A stretch of DNA of 31,597 bases, taken from Coptodactyla brooksi (Eukaryota; Arthropoda; Insecta; Coleoptera; Scarabaeidae). The position numbers and the translations under genes are program-made. Below are positions 8,830 to 18,659 of the stretch, piece by piece (positions within the stretch are counted from its first letter, which is position 1; every line of letters begins with the position of its first letter). The DNA lies in NCBI GenBank assembly GCA_033557675.1, contig JAWQRM010000083.1, positions 1 through 31,597 of the forward strand. Reading direction: 5' to 3'. The notes under the pieces were generated by a model. It was not told where the DNA came from, made no database searches, and worked only from the letters and a program-made list of their open reading frames with translations.

Positions 8830-9961
8830 ATTGGGTTGTTTTGAAAGTAATTTCGTTTTTTTTTTGCAGCAGCGACGTCAGTTTGTATTTTCACCAGCCA
8901 ACTTCATTCTAAACCGTATATGTGTGAAAATATTTTGTGCGGTTCTGTGCAATTGTTTTCTTTTTGTGTCTTATGAAACATGGAGAATCAAAAACAGCTT
9001 TTTCGGCACATTTTGCTTTTTTTATTACAAAAATGGCAAAAATGCCGTTCAAGTGAATGAGTCGGTATGTACGGAGGTGTATTGACAGAATGCCAATGTC
9101 AAAACTGGTTTGCAAAATTTTTCGCAGATTTGCAAAATTTTTAGAACCTCGTTTCAAACATTTTGGGAGAATATCACGATCCATTCTAAAGCGTACTGTA
9201 ATCAATTTGTAATCAACTGGACAAATTGCATGATTATTTGCAAACTGGTTTGCAACATTTTTTGCAAGTTTGTAACACTTTTGGGAGCTCTTTTCAAAAT
9301 TTTTGGGAGAATACCACGATCAATTCTAAAGTATACTGTCATTAACTGGACAAATAAATTGCTCGATATTTTTGCAAATTGGTTTGCAAAATTTCTTGCA
9401 AAAGTTTACATTTTTTGCAAGTTTGCAACATTTTTGGGAGCTCTTTCCAAAATTTTTGGGAGAACACCACGATCAACTCTAAAGTATACTATCATCAACT
9501 GAACAAATTACATGATTCATTCAAACAGAAAAGGCCAGAATTGATCAATAGAAAAGGTATAGTGTTCCACCAAGATAATGCCAGACCGCATAGCTGTTTG
9601 GTAATCTGCCAAAAGCTTTTACAGCTTGGATGAGATATACTACGATATCTATCATATTCTCCAGATCTGGTACCTTCCGATTATTACTTGTTTCGGTTTC
9701 TACATTGTTTTTTGGACGGCAAAACCCTTACTTCAAATGAAGCCCTCGAAAATGATTTAGATCAGTTTCTTACAAGCAAGGATCAGAAGTTTTAAAGAGG
9801 AGTTTTATAATCATGCTAGTGCCAGAAAGACACAAGGTTTGGCACAAGGTATTGGACCAAAATGGTGAATATGAAATTACGTAAAATATTTATACTTTCT
9901 AAGAAAAGTGCCTTCCATTTTTACCAAAAAGAAAAACGAAATTACTTTCCGAACAACCTAA
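8830..9961 (+). mobile_element. Mariner element, defective, with three internal tandem repeats
   Basis: The ends are mariner inverted repeats: GGGTTGTTTTGAAAGTAATT at 8833 and, at 9936-9960, the reverse complement of TAGGTTGTTCGGAAAGTAAT. TA dinucleotides flank the element. The leader TGTGCAATTGTTTTCTTTTT precedes a transposase start at 8981 that is frameshifted at a poly-T run within about 15 codons. The transposase middle is missing. Instead, three ~135-bp units (9101-9240, 9241-9375, 9376-9513) each fuse a CAAACTGGTTTGCAA block (N-terminal transposase, NWFAKF) to an ACTGGACAAAT-like block (C-terminal half). Unit 3 runs on into the conserved DNARPH region (about 9577). The C-terminal end (LDQF region) is present with stops. 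It is non-autonomous and dead as a coding unit. Confidence 0.9.
8981..9890 (+). pseudogene. Broken mariner transposase
   Basis: The reading frame starts MENQKQLF and is lost at a T-run. Recognisable pieces then reappear in different frames: NWFAKF (three times, from the repeat), a KRPELINRKGIVFHQDNARP segment at about 9520-9590 that includes one catalytic-region aspartate, a PSDYYLFRFLHCFLDGKTL segment, and LDQF near the end. The DNA-binding region and the first catalytic aspartate are missing. Frameshifts and stops rule out a functional enzyme. Confidence 0.85.
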
Positions 9962-10970
9962 CAGCACTGTATGTATGCAATAAAAATAATAATTAAAGGA
10001 AAAAATTTGAACATTTAAGTGAAAATAAATTCAGCAATAAGTATTTTTAACAGATAACCTTTTTGGAACAGAGAAACTAAACAAAAAAGGCATACTTGCT
10101 TAAAAGTACTGTAAATTAGGAATAACATTGTAGTTTATTTTAATTCTTAGTACTACTAGATATAGAATCACAAGGAACATTTTGTTTTCTGCTCAGTTTT
10201 ATTTGATTATTGAATTGGTTAGTGTAGTAGATAACGAGAAGAATGCGGGAGAATGGAGGGGATTGGCAGAGGACAGATGGTTGTGGTAGAACGAAACAAA
10301 GACGTGAGCTGAAATTGCCTGTTTATAGCTCTCTTTCTCTAAAATCATTTTTTTTCCTCTTTTCTGAGAAAATAGGTCGTTTTAATTCGCTTAGACATTA
10401 TGAACGCAGAGGAATTTTAATTATATCACACACTTCTTACAGCTGGTTGCATTGAAGATTTAAGTTATCTTTGAGATTGCGTATTGTAGGTAGATAACTA
10501 AATTAATATGTTTTACATGTTTGGGTACCAACAATACTTATACTTCTATATTATAAGGGTAACCAGAAGTTCAATGATATTATAAGTAGACCAAGAATCT
10601 ATCTCTATTTATTAAAAATACAACTATGTATGAACACTGCCTATAAATGTGGAGTAAAAGCAGTCCGTAGACATTAATAACATACGTTAATAAAATGTAA
10701 TAAAAATAAAAACAGAATAACAGGTCCATTGGTAAGAAAATGTACCATTTAGTTTAGCTTTTATTGCTTATTGTTAGTTGACAACAACCATGATTTCAAA
10801 CAGGTATTATATTATTCAAGGCAAGGCAAGGCAAGGCATGACTGATAATTTAGTTTTCTTAACATTGTTACTTTAAACCATATCGCGTGCACCTTGTTGG
10901 GATATTTTTATCTGCAGACTAACTAAGAGGTCAACTGCGACAGCACCACAAATATTTGAGATAAACGAGA
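9962..10970. other. Intergenic, AT-rich, nothing assigned
   Basis: No gene or recognisable element is visible. The only ordered feature is a short pentamer run, four GGCAA units at about 10820-10837. The ORF at 10243-10455 has no recognisable domain and probably opens by chance. Confidence 0.5.
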
Positions 10971-10971
10971 G

Positions 10972-10979
10972 TATTTAAG
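10972..10979 (+). promoter_or_regulatory. TATA-like box of the secreted cysteine-rich protein gene
   Basis: TATTTAAG lies 49 bp upstream of the ATG at 11021, which places the expected transcription start around 11000-11010 and leaves a very short 5' UTR. A GATAA site lies just upstream at about 10960 (GAGATAAACGAG). Short leaders with a nearby TATA box are common in strongly expressed insect secretory genes, so this is plausible but untested. Confidence 0.5.
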
Positions 10980-11020
10980 GCGAAACGAGCTTGTGATTTG
11001 GAAAGAAGTTACCTGAAACA

Positions 11021-11431
11021 ATGACCTACAAGGTAGCACTAATTCTATACTGTTTTATAGCAGTATGTTGCGGCAATGAAATTGTTAGGAACAAAACTGC
11101 TAGAACATGTAAGTTCCTTTCTTTTCATGATATGCATTTTGTGCAGATTGGTAATATTTTAGTTGGTGGATTATTTGGGTTTGGATTCACGTGTACCGGT
11201 TGTCCACCGCATTTTTGCGATGATGATCCAGCTATTATTTATGGTTATTGTTGCGGCTGTGCCCGATTTTTTGGTGAGAACGTATCGCCATGTCTACTCC
11301 TGCCTACTCATTTACGTATTATTACAGAGTATTTACCTGTGAGATGTTCTGGAAACATTCGTTGCCCATTAAATCAATATGAATTGTGTCAGAAATACGA
11401 TTATATGATGCAGTGCTGTTGTGGCGTATAA
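11021..11431 (+). CDS. Small secreted cysteine-rich protein, family not recognised
   Basis: This is a complete 136-residue single-exon gene. Residues 1-18 (MTYKVALILYCFIAVCCG) form a signal peptide with probable cleavage before Asn19, so the product should be secreted. The mature part has 14 cysteines, at 30, 58, 61, 66, 77, 78, 80, 91, 109, 115, 123, 132, 133 and 134. An even number suggests up to seven disulfides. Distinctive clusters are CTGCPPHFC, YCCGC and a terminal CCCG. Two N-glycosylation sequons occur, NKT at 24 and NVS at 87. A glycine-rich hydrophobic stretch lies at 43-56. The start fits insect context (AAACA before ATG), a TATA-like box lies 49 bp upstream, and AATAAA follows 105 bp after the stop. 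I do not recognise the fold and assign no function. The cysteine pattern and clean regulatory flanks argue that it is a real gene. Confidence 0.82.
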   Translation: MTYKVALILYCFIAVCCGNEIVRNKTARTCKFLSFHDMHFVQIGNILVGGLFGFGFTCTGCPPHFCDDDPAIIYGYCCGCARFFGENVSPCLLLPTHLRIITEYLPVRCSGNIRCPLNQYELCQKYDYMMQCCCGV

Positions 11432-11535
11432 AAACATTTTGTATTTTATAAATTGTAATTAAATGTAATTTTACCATGATGTACTATATAAATTCTGACA
11501 TTCGCCTATGAATCATACCATATAACGCCGTGTGT

Positions 11536-11541
11536 AATAAA
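11536..11541 (+). terminator. Poly(A) signal of the cysteine-rich protein gene
   Basis: AATAAA lies 105 bp downstream of the TAA at 11429-11431. Confidence 0.6.
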
Positions 11542-12219
11542 CTGTTAAAGATAAAACCTTGTTGTTCTAGTTAATCGTGTTAATTAATTCTTATCTACGC
11601 GTACATGGCCACTGCTCGCATTTCACAGGTTATTATATGTAGCCAGTCATGAATATAGAAGGTAAACGAGAGTAAGGTAGCAATGTTATTAGCAACAATA
11701 AGAACATACACTATATAATTACAATTACATTGAACAAGAATGCATTTGTTTGTTGAAGGTAATTGCACCTTTCGATAAAAAAAGGTTTCTATTTATACTT
11801 AAACAGTAATGAGTCATATACTATTACGTGGTTTTGTCCTTAAAAGAAGAACTATACGAATGTCAGGAATAAACTACGTATAAAAAGTTTATGTAGATAA
11901 TTTCAAGTAAAATAAACATCAAGAAGACTGTATATTGGTCTTTGTTTTTGAAGTGTAGTGTAAACGTACTTTCCTAATGTAACCCATAATTATTTTCATT
12001 ACTTATTTTTTTCTCAATATGTGGGTTTGCTTAATTGTTGTCGTTGTTATTAAGAGTAATATTGTAACCTATCCTTTCAGTTTACAACGCTTTTCTATAG
12101 ACTAACGAAAGCCGTTTTCAAAACTTTAAGATGAATTTAGTTTTTTGTTTCATTAAAAAGTAATCCGTTATTTATAATTATTGGTACACTGCTGCCAAGT
12201 TATCAGTAGTACTTATATA
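11542..12219. other. Intergenic, AT-rich, nothing assigned
   Basis: I see no ORF, RNA gene or repeat copy between the cysteine-rich gene and the second mariner element. Confidence 0.5.
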
Positions 12220-13151
12220 TTGGGTTGTTCAAAAAGTAATTTTGTTTCTTTCGCAGCAGAGGAGTTAGTTGTATTTTAACCAGCCAACTGAGTTATATAT
12301 TCAGAGAGCTGACATTGCAAAGTTTATGTGTGAAAATATTTTGTTCGGTTCTGTGCAATTGTTTTCTTTTTGTGTCTTATAAATCGTGGAGAATCAAAAA
12401 CAGTATTTTCGGTACATTTTGCATTTTTATTACAAACTAAAAGATGTACATCGTACATGATATCTTACCTTGCCCCTTGCCTGGTTTACATATAAAAAAT
12501 TGTAAAAAAATTCCATTCCTATCGTTTTCCAAAAATGTGTAATAAACCCAATTATACAATGAGCTCAAACGGTGTGATTTAGAACTGATGTATAATAATT
12601 AAAGTGACCCTCAAGTCTTATAAGAACTTCAAAACTATTATAATATAAAGACGTTCCATTTAAAAATCTAAAGTTGGATACTTTTCAGGATAAATCGAAC
12701 ACCTGTATATTCGAAAAATGTTTCAAATTGTGAAGCGTTCGATGTCATGCAACCTTTATTTGAAACGTTTTTTCTAAAGAGATCAATACCCGAGATTAAG
12801 AACGAAATACCCTCTTGCCCCATGGGACTGTATTTTTATCAATTATGCTTATAACTCGAGAACTGCTGATTTTAAGCTGTATGTACTATCCTTATAGTTT
12901 TTTACTCTCTATTTTATGTAGACTACAAAACCTTTACTTCAAATGAAGCCGTCAAAAATAACTTGGATCAGCTTTTTGCTAGCAACGATCAGAAATTTTA
13001 TGAGCGTGGAATCATGCTACTGCGAGAAAGATGGCAAAAGGTGTTGGATCAAAATGGCGAATATGTAATTACATAAAATATTTATACTCTCTAAGAAAAA
13101 TGTCTTTCATTTTCACCAAAAAAAGACGAAATTATTTTTCGAACAACATAA
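12220..13151 (+). mobile_element. Mariner element, defective, core replaced by unrelated sequence
   Basis: The left inverted repeat TGGGTTGTTCAAAAAGTAAT starts at 12221, and the right end is ATTATTTTTCGAACAACATA (13131-13150). The leader matches the other two mariner copies. The transposase start codon is mutated to GTG (12386), and the N-terminal ENQKQYFRYILHFYYK can be read before homology stops at about 12440. Homology resumes at about 12918 with KTFTSNEAVKNNLDQLF, then KFYERGIMLLRERWQKVLDQ. The ~475 bp between them is not mariner sequence. No functional transposase can be made. Confidence 0.88.
12440..12917. mobile_element. Foreign segment replacing the core of the second mariner copy
   Basis: The segment is not mariner-like on either strand and has no coding potential. 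It starts near AAAAGATGTACATCG. The tract ACTTTTCAGGATAAATCGAA followed by CACCTGTATATTCG, and the later ATAACTCGAGAACTGCTGAT, look like pieces of a non-autonomous insect repeat. CTTGCCCC occurs near both ends (about 12472 and 12814). It probably came from a nested insertion followed by deletion of the mariner centre, but no target-site duplication is visible. Confidence 0.4.
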
Positions 13152-13838
13152 TAACACACTCCCACATTTGCGCTAATGTTTATACTTATAATTGTTTGAT
13201 TAATCGTTAGAAATGGTTCTGACAACTGACAATAAAGTTTTGGAATTCCCAAAGGTGGAAATATACGAATGGTAATATTATATCAATAACTAATAACCCA
13301 AAACATAACTTTCCTTTTGGAAAATTACATATTACATTATATAAGATGTTATTTCTCATTCTGAAACAATCACGTTGTGAGTAAAAAGATGATGAATGGT
13401 TTTATATATGCTTTCTTATATAACCAGGTATTGTAGCTTTAACGTTGTTATTGGTGTGTTGAAGGCAAAATGTGTAGACAAAACTTGAAAAATAATATTT
13501 GCCAATGAAGGGAAAGGAAATATGAAATCCATAATATGTCAGACGAATCAAGAAAGAAATCATGAAAAGAGCATGAAAAGGTGGTTTCAAAATCACATTG
13601 TTAGTTGTTGTTTTCTAGTTTGAAAATTAAAATTGAATTGCCTATCATTCCGATGACCAATGTAGAGCTAATATCGAACATTATAACAAAATAGTATCAG
13701 AAGAAAATTAATTGATGTGATATGTTTCTTTTTGAAACATACGTCAGACAATCGTCCAACATTCTTTACAGCTCCATCATATACAATATAGAATAAACTG
13801 ATTTAATAAGCACTGAATATTTGAACAGTATGTAATAT
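13152..13838. other. Intergenic, AT-rich, nothing assigned
   Basis: The ORF on the minus strand at 13402-13596 has no signal peptide, domain or family resemblance and is treated as chance. No repeats were recognised. Confidence 0.45.
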
Positions 13839-13840
13839 TA

Positions 13841-14471
13841 CAGGGTGACAATTATTGAGCTATATGAAAAAAGACCTCGATAGCTTTTGAACCGTTAGCG
13901 AGATTCAGTTAAAACTTGGCGGTTGGATGCAGGACCTGTTGGGTTTATTTTTCAAAAAAAATCAGATTGAAAATAAATTTTCTTTAAAAAAAATATCTTT
14001 TTTTGTCTGAACACCGAAATTTTTTTTGTTTGAAAAGGAATTTCTTTCTCATTCGACGTTCGTTCAGACGGTGATCGTTCAGACCAAAAATTTTTTTTTG
14101 AAAAAAAAATTTTTTTTTGGAAAATAATTTTTTCTTTTTAAAAATTTCCAACAGGCCCTGTTGGGATTATTTTTCCAAAGAAAAATATTTGTCAAAAAAT
14201 TTTTTCAAAAAATAATTTGATTCAAAATAAATTTTCTTTAAAAAAATTATTTTTTTTTGTCTGAACGATTACTGTCTGAACGAACGCCAAATTCTTTTCC
14301 GCCAAAATTTTTTTCTCATTCGGTGTTCGTTCAGACGGTGTTTGAAAAATGTTTGAAAAATAATTTTTTTTGAAAAAACGGCCAGGCCCTGCATTCAACC
14401 GCCAACTGAATTCCGAAAACGGTTCAAAAGTTATCAAGGTTTTTTTTCATATAGCTCATTAATTGTCACTG
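13841..14471. mobile_element. 631-bp MITE with ~100-bp terminal inverted repeats
   Basis: The left end is CAGGGTGACAATTATTGAGC, and the right end, reverse-complemented, is CAGTGACAATTAATGAGC. Both continue into TATATGAAAAAA, ACTTTTGAACCGTT or GCTTTTGAACCGTT, and a GGCGGTTG-ATGCAGG block. TA flanks both ends (13839-13840 and 14472-14473), consistent with a TA target as in Tc1/mariner-type elements. The interior has no coding sequence. It is made of T-runs and A-runs with repeated GTTCGTTCAGACGG and TTTTTGTCTGAAC blocks in both orientations, so the whole element can fold back on itself. Confidence 0.85.
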
Positions 14472-14473
14472 TA

Positions 14474-15007
14474 CATTTACTCACAAAAAAGTGGCGAAGT
14501 AGGAAATACTTAAGAAAACTTAAATTTTCTATACATCTATTAATAGTGGCTTTTGATAATATTTTCAAGTGTGAAGAATGTTATGTCATTTGTATTGATT
14601 TGTTATGTGATAAGAAGGATTTGACCCAGTAAAACGTAGATAAGAATAAGGCCGATTGATTAGATAGGAAAAACAAATTTCGTCGGTTTCATAATTTGTT
14701 TGTAGAACTACCTCTTTCACAATGTTCTGCAAAACACGTTTAGACTTTTATTGTAATATAAATTTATTATCACAAGCTTAGCTCAAATGGTCATCAAGCT
14801 TACGTACCATTTTGTAATAAAATATTTAAATTTTCAGATTATTATAGATGCAGGTTAAAAAATCCATCTCCTCTGCTGTGCATTTTCATGTATAGTGTAA
14901 TTATCGCAAGAATTCTGCGTTTGGAAGCTTATATTTCTGAATCTGCTTTCGAAAGAATCGAAACTAACCATTGTGACAACCAGCGTTAATTTCTTAATAT
15001 TGTAGAA
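14474..15007. other. Intergenic, AT-rich, nothing assigned
   Basis: No ORF or repeat of note lies between the MITE and the non-LTR retrotransposon remnant. Confidence 0.45.
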
Positions 15008-16200
15008 AAATATCAAACTCCTTTATGCTTCTTGGGTCTATCATTTTTCTAACATCCGTATCGTCATCCGTATCACATGACCATACCTGGTTAGTTGTTT
15101 TTCCTCTATCTTTATAGATAGACTTTTCTGGTTCACCGATCTTATGTTGTCATTCCTTTCCTTGTCCTGAAGTGTCCTTTCTGCTATCCTTCTCTGCAAC
15201 TTCTTCTCCGTAGCTATCATAGTGTCTTCTTGCGTTTTCTCTGTATCGTTCAGGACTTGTTCATATAAATGATAGTCGACAATAAGTACCATTGCATTAT
15301 AAATTGTGATTTTCGTTCCTAGCTAGAGTTATTCTTCCCCAATATTGCATGCTATAGTTTTCTACATTCTAATAATACTTCTCAGATATTCACACAGTGC
15401 TGCATTTACATTTGTATTCATCTCCAGTTCCACGCTTTGTAATTTCTTCCACCCATATGCAGACCAAGTGTTGCATCTTTTGATGGTTTTCTGCTATGAA
15501 AACTACATCATCGATATATAGTAAAACATCCAGTTTTACAGGATTCACTGATCTCTATTTGTAGCTTCTTCGATCCATTTCCTGTTAATCTCAACAGTCT
15601 GTCCGTTAGAATTAAAAACAATAATGGATTCCAACCGTCTCACTGGTGAATTCTTTGTTGCAAGAAAAGCTTTTTCAATTTTCAACCTTCTATCTTATCA
15701 TACTTCAGCATAAATTCTCTCATAAAAGCTTTTAATTATTTAGACTAGTTTTCTAGGTACTTCTAGTTATTTCAGACAATTCTACACTACTGTTACATAC
15801 CGAAAGCACTAGATTTTCTTCTCATTCTTCGGTGATGCTTTCCTCTTGTCAGGCTTCTTATTAAGCCTGACATTATAATTCGAGTAGCCACTCTATCTTT
15901 TCCTCAAGCTTCCTATCTTAATTTTCCATGAATTCCTTCAATCCTTTCTTCCACTACTGGTTTCAGATTTCCTTGCATTCTTTCTTTTCAGTAAAATTTA
16001 TCCTCTATGAACTATCCCTCTACTTCCAGGATTTCTTCTGGGTCTGTTTTCAGCTTACGTTTGGTGTCTTTTAAATTATTTATCTGGACTGGCTTATTTT
16101 TCTTCAGTATTTTCATAGTATTCCAGAATTCTTTTATTATCGGTTTCATACTTTTTATTAATCTTCCCAATTGTTAGTTTCGGCATTACTTTATGATTTT
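15008..16200 (-). pseudogene. Decayed non-LTR retrotransposon, reverse transcriptase part
   Basis: On the minus strand, reading from 16150 down, fragments of a LINE-type polyprotein appear in the expected order. First comes KEFWNTMKILKKN followed by DPEEILEVEG, the lead-in to the RT domain. Next is a PRKLV-IIKSFYERIYAEV block (~15750). Then the catalytic motif YIDDVV is followed by FIAENHQKMQ (~15500). Last, an end region at 15292-15041 includes TIYNAMVL, KKLQRRIAERTLQDKERND and KQLTRYGHVIRM, typical of the segment after RT in these elements. Several frameshifts and stops separate the blocks. There is no poly(A) tail or upstream ORF1. It is an old dead copy. Confidence 0.8.
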
Positions 16201-16740
16201 AGCTACGGCATTTTCTCTATGTATTCTTTTCTGCCTCGTTCGTTTCATGTTTCTTGGTATATTTCCCATGGTAGTTTCTTATTTTTATCATTCCAGCAGT
16301 GTGTGTGTTTGTGTACGGGCATGTCAAAGATGATGTTGTTAGTCAACGAAAAAAATTGCACAAAATCTTAATTACTAAAATTAACGCTTCTACTTGAATA
16401 ATGACTATTAACTAACTTGACAATGAGATTTATAAATCGTTATACAATAGTTGTTAAAATTTCAATTTCAATACACATTTTAATAATGTATTTTTTACTT
16501 AGTCAAATACAAATCGCCACAAAAAATTACTGCCAATTGTACTTATCGAGTGTGAAATTACTAACCAGGTGCTATCCTCGCCAAATTTTATCCAAGTAGG
16601 TCAACAAATTCGCGATAAAACGTGCATACAAAGTTATATTTTAATTGAAGGAAATTATAAGCAATATAAGTGAAAATCCTAGTGAATTTTGAAAGTGGTT
16701 TTGCAATATGTTTTTTAACGTGTGGTATAATTAATAAACA
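16201..16740. other. Intergenic, AT-rich, nothing assigned
   Basis: Short ORFs at 16171-16371 and 16417-16599 have no recognisable features. No repeat was recognised before the Tigger-like left end. Confidence 0.45.
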
Positions 16741-16847
16741 CAGTGAAAGCTCCACTCGCCGACACCTCCCGAATAAGGGACCTATTTTATATAGGAAAAT
16801 TTTTCACATTTGTAAATATTTTTGCAAAGGTTCAATATCGGGAAAAC

Positions 16848-16899
16848 ACAGGCTGTAGAAATTAAAAAAATATATATTTTTTTAATTTCTACAGCCTGT
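16848..16899. repeat. Perfect 52-bp palindrome, no spacer
   Basis: The left arm, 16848-16873, starts ACAGGCTGTAGAAATT and ends AAAAATAT. The right arm, 16874-16899, is its exact reverse complement. It can form a cruciform or a 26-bp RNA hairpin. Confidence 0.95.
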
Positions 16900-17013
16900 A
16901 GACCAGAAGAAAAGTTTTTTTAAACCTGAAGGTTCTCCTGAAGACAAAATGTGCTTTGATTGGTTCGCAAAGGCTAGAAGCCAGAAAATTCCCATTTCTG
17001 GACCGATAGTAAA

Positions 17014-17043
17014 TTACTTCTCGTGCCAAGGCACGAGAAGTAA
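17014..17043. repeat. 14-bp perfect inverted repeat with a 2-bp centre
   Basis: TTACTTCTCGTGCC, then AA, then GGCACGAGAAGTAA. It lies inside the Tigger-like element. Confidence 0.95.
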
Positions 17044-17230
17044 CTCAGCTGGCTGGCTGCCCCCCCTAGAAAAACTCCCTAACTACGCCCATGATTATAA
17101 TTGTGTTTATGGAAATACTACTTTTTATTCATTACGTTAAAAATACACGTCAAATAAAGAATTTTTTTCGAGCTATCCCATAAGTGGACAAATTGGATGA
17201 ATGAGTGTCCGCTTATGAGAGCTTTCACTG

Positions 17231-17800
17231 TATTGATTCTATTTTTGTTTAACATATTCCTTCAGTAATGATCACTTTAATTATTCATTTTAGATTCATT
17301 TATACTTTTAGAACTTCCAAGAATTTTTTTGTAGAAAAAGAGAAAGAATCAACATAAAATACAAAGTTGTCACCCTAGATACAAAGAATTCGTAGACGAT
17401 GAAATAAAATGTCATTCGTCTTAACCTCGTTACGACCCAAGAAATATTATTTCATTAGAGCCGATGATCACTCCACACTTTAATCGCTTTTGATGTCCGC
17501 AAGTTGTGCAGAATTATTAGAGTTAGAAAGAAACAGTGCACGAGAATCCTAAAATTAAGAGATACGTTTTAAGTGATGTCTTAAAATACATCTTTCCGCG
17601 TCTACACTTCTCTATGCATCTGTCTGTCAGCGAACTCCGTTTACAGATTAGGATAGATCGAATCATTTCGATGACATCTCAGTCATCGTTCTCAAGATTG
17701 CATGTAACTGTTTGCTACTATAAAGTTAGGTACTTCCTATAAATCTTTTATTATTACTTTGTGCATGATATTTTATTGTTAAATATTCTTTGCACTTTTG
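17231..17800. other. Intergenic, nothing assigned
   Basis: No gene or repeat was recognised. The CpG-rich block starts near the right end of this stretch. Confidence 0.4.
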
Positions 17801-18615
17801 TATGATTTGACCTATTGTATTCATATGAACACTTTTGCCGGCCGCTGTATTTGACAGTCTTCCACCTGACTGTTCACATTCAAATACGATTGGCACATTA
17901 ATCACGTCCATTAGAGTCTCGGTGAATCGTCATTTTTCATGCGGTGCCGCCCATACTAATAGCGATTAAAATCCAACACAATAGAACTATGGTGGCTTAA
18001 TAGATACTGCTAGAAAATGCCGGAAACATGCCGACAGCAGTGTCGTGGCCGACGAAAAAAGAAAGTCGGGTAGATCAAACGGCAGTAAAGAAATGGCGAA
18101 GAGGAAATGAGCGAACATTTGATAAAAGGTGAAGCCGGTGCGCGTGCAAAGCGATTTGGGGATTATATTGACTTGCGCCCTTAGTATCATGCATTAAAAA
18201 AACTGTATTTGCGAGGCGAACGTTAGTGAACGGTTACACTTCGTTCAAGGCAGTTGGTGCGTGGATGTTACTCGTCAGCGTATTTACATGTGATACACAA
18301 CCTGACTTTAAAGACATCGTCGTTTTTGTAACGGTTATAACTTTGACTGATATTCTGTATTTTATAAAAAGTGAATGATTATATCTTCCAATACCTAAAA
18401 GACATCGCGAGTTGCTAGGAGCTGGGTTGACTGACTACAAATCGATATTAAGTGATTCACAAGTGGAATGGGGTACATTCCAGTGCTTATATTGAATATT
18501 TTATACCTTTAAATGTGAGTACCGAGTAGCAGTAGAAAATTAGGATTAATTCGTATCATAGCAAACTTTTATGAACAACAATATATTGGTTAATATTGTG
18601 GCTAAGGTGAGTAAA
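17800..18615 (+). promoter_or_regulatory. CpG-rich block followed by splice donors: possible promoter and first exon
   Basis: In otherwise very AT-rich DNA, about 17830-18300 is dense in CpG (GCCGGCCGC, GGTGCGCGTGC, GGCGAACG and others). Downstream are two strong donor sequences. AAAT/GTGAGTACC has its cut at 18514/18515, and GCTAAG/GTGAGTAAA has its cut at 18606/18607. An ATG at 18571 opens a 12-codon frame (MNNNILVNIVAK) that runs exactly to the second donor in phase 0. This pattern would fit a promoter, a 5' UTR and a short first coding exon of a gene continuing beyond the window. No matching acceptor exon was found in the following 13 kb, and the peptide is too short to identify. Confidence 0.3.
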
Positions 18616-18659
18616 CACCTCTCCAGCTATGAACCAAGCCACGAGTAGCTGTCGCTCAA

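Larger units (their letters stand above)
16741..17230. mobile_element. Non-autonomous Tigger/pogo-like element with nested palindromes
   Basis: The left end CAGTGAAAGCTCCACTCGCC matches the reverse complement of the right end, CAGTGAAAGCTCTCATAAGC. Both continue into a CCGACACCTC or GCGGACACTC block, typical of pogo/Tigger termini. The right flank is TA; the left flank is CA, probably a mutated target copy. The 490-bp interior encodes no transposase. It holds a perfect 52-bp palindrome (16848-16899), a 30-bp inverted repeat (17014-17043) and a smaller CCAGAAA/TTTCTGG hairpin (16981-17001). Confidence 0.8.

Noticed and set aside
10243..10455. A 70-codon ORF upstream of the cysteine-rich gene
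   Set aside because: No signal peptide, no domain and no promoter or poly(A) context.
16949..17140. A 63-codon ORF inside the Tigger-like element
   Set aside because: It runs through the inverted repeats and bears no resemblance to transposases.
17726..18190. Two minus-strand ORFs across the CpG-rich block
   Set aside because: No domain or family resemblance; open frames are expected by chance where AT-rich stop codons become rarer.
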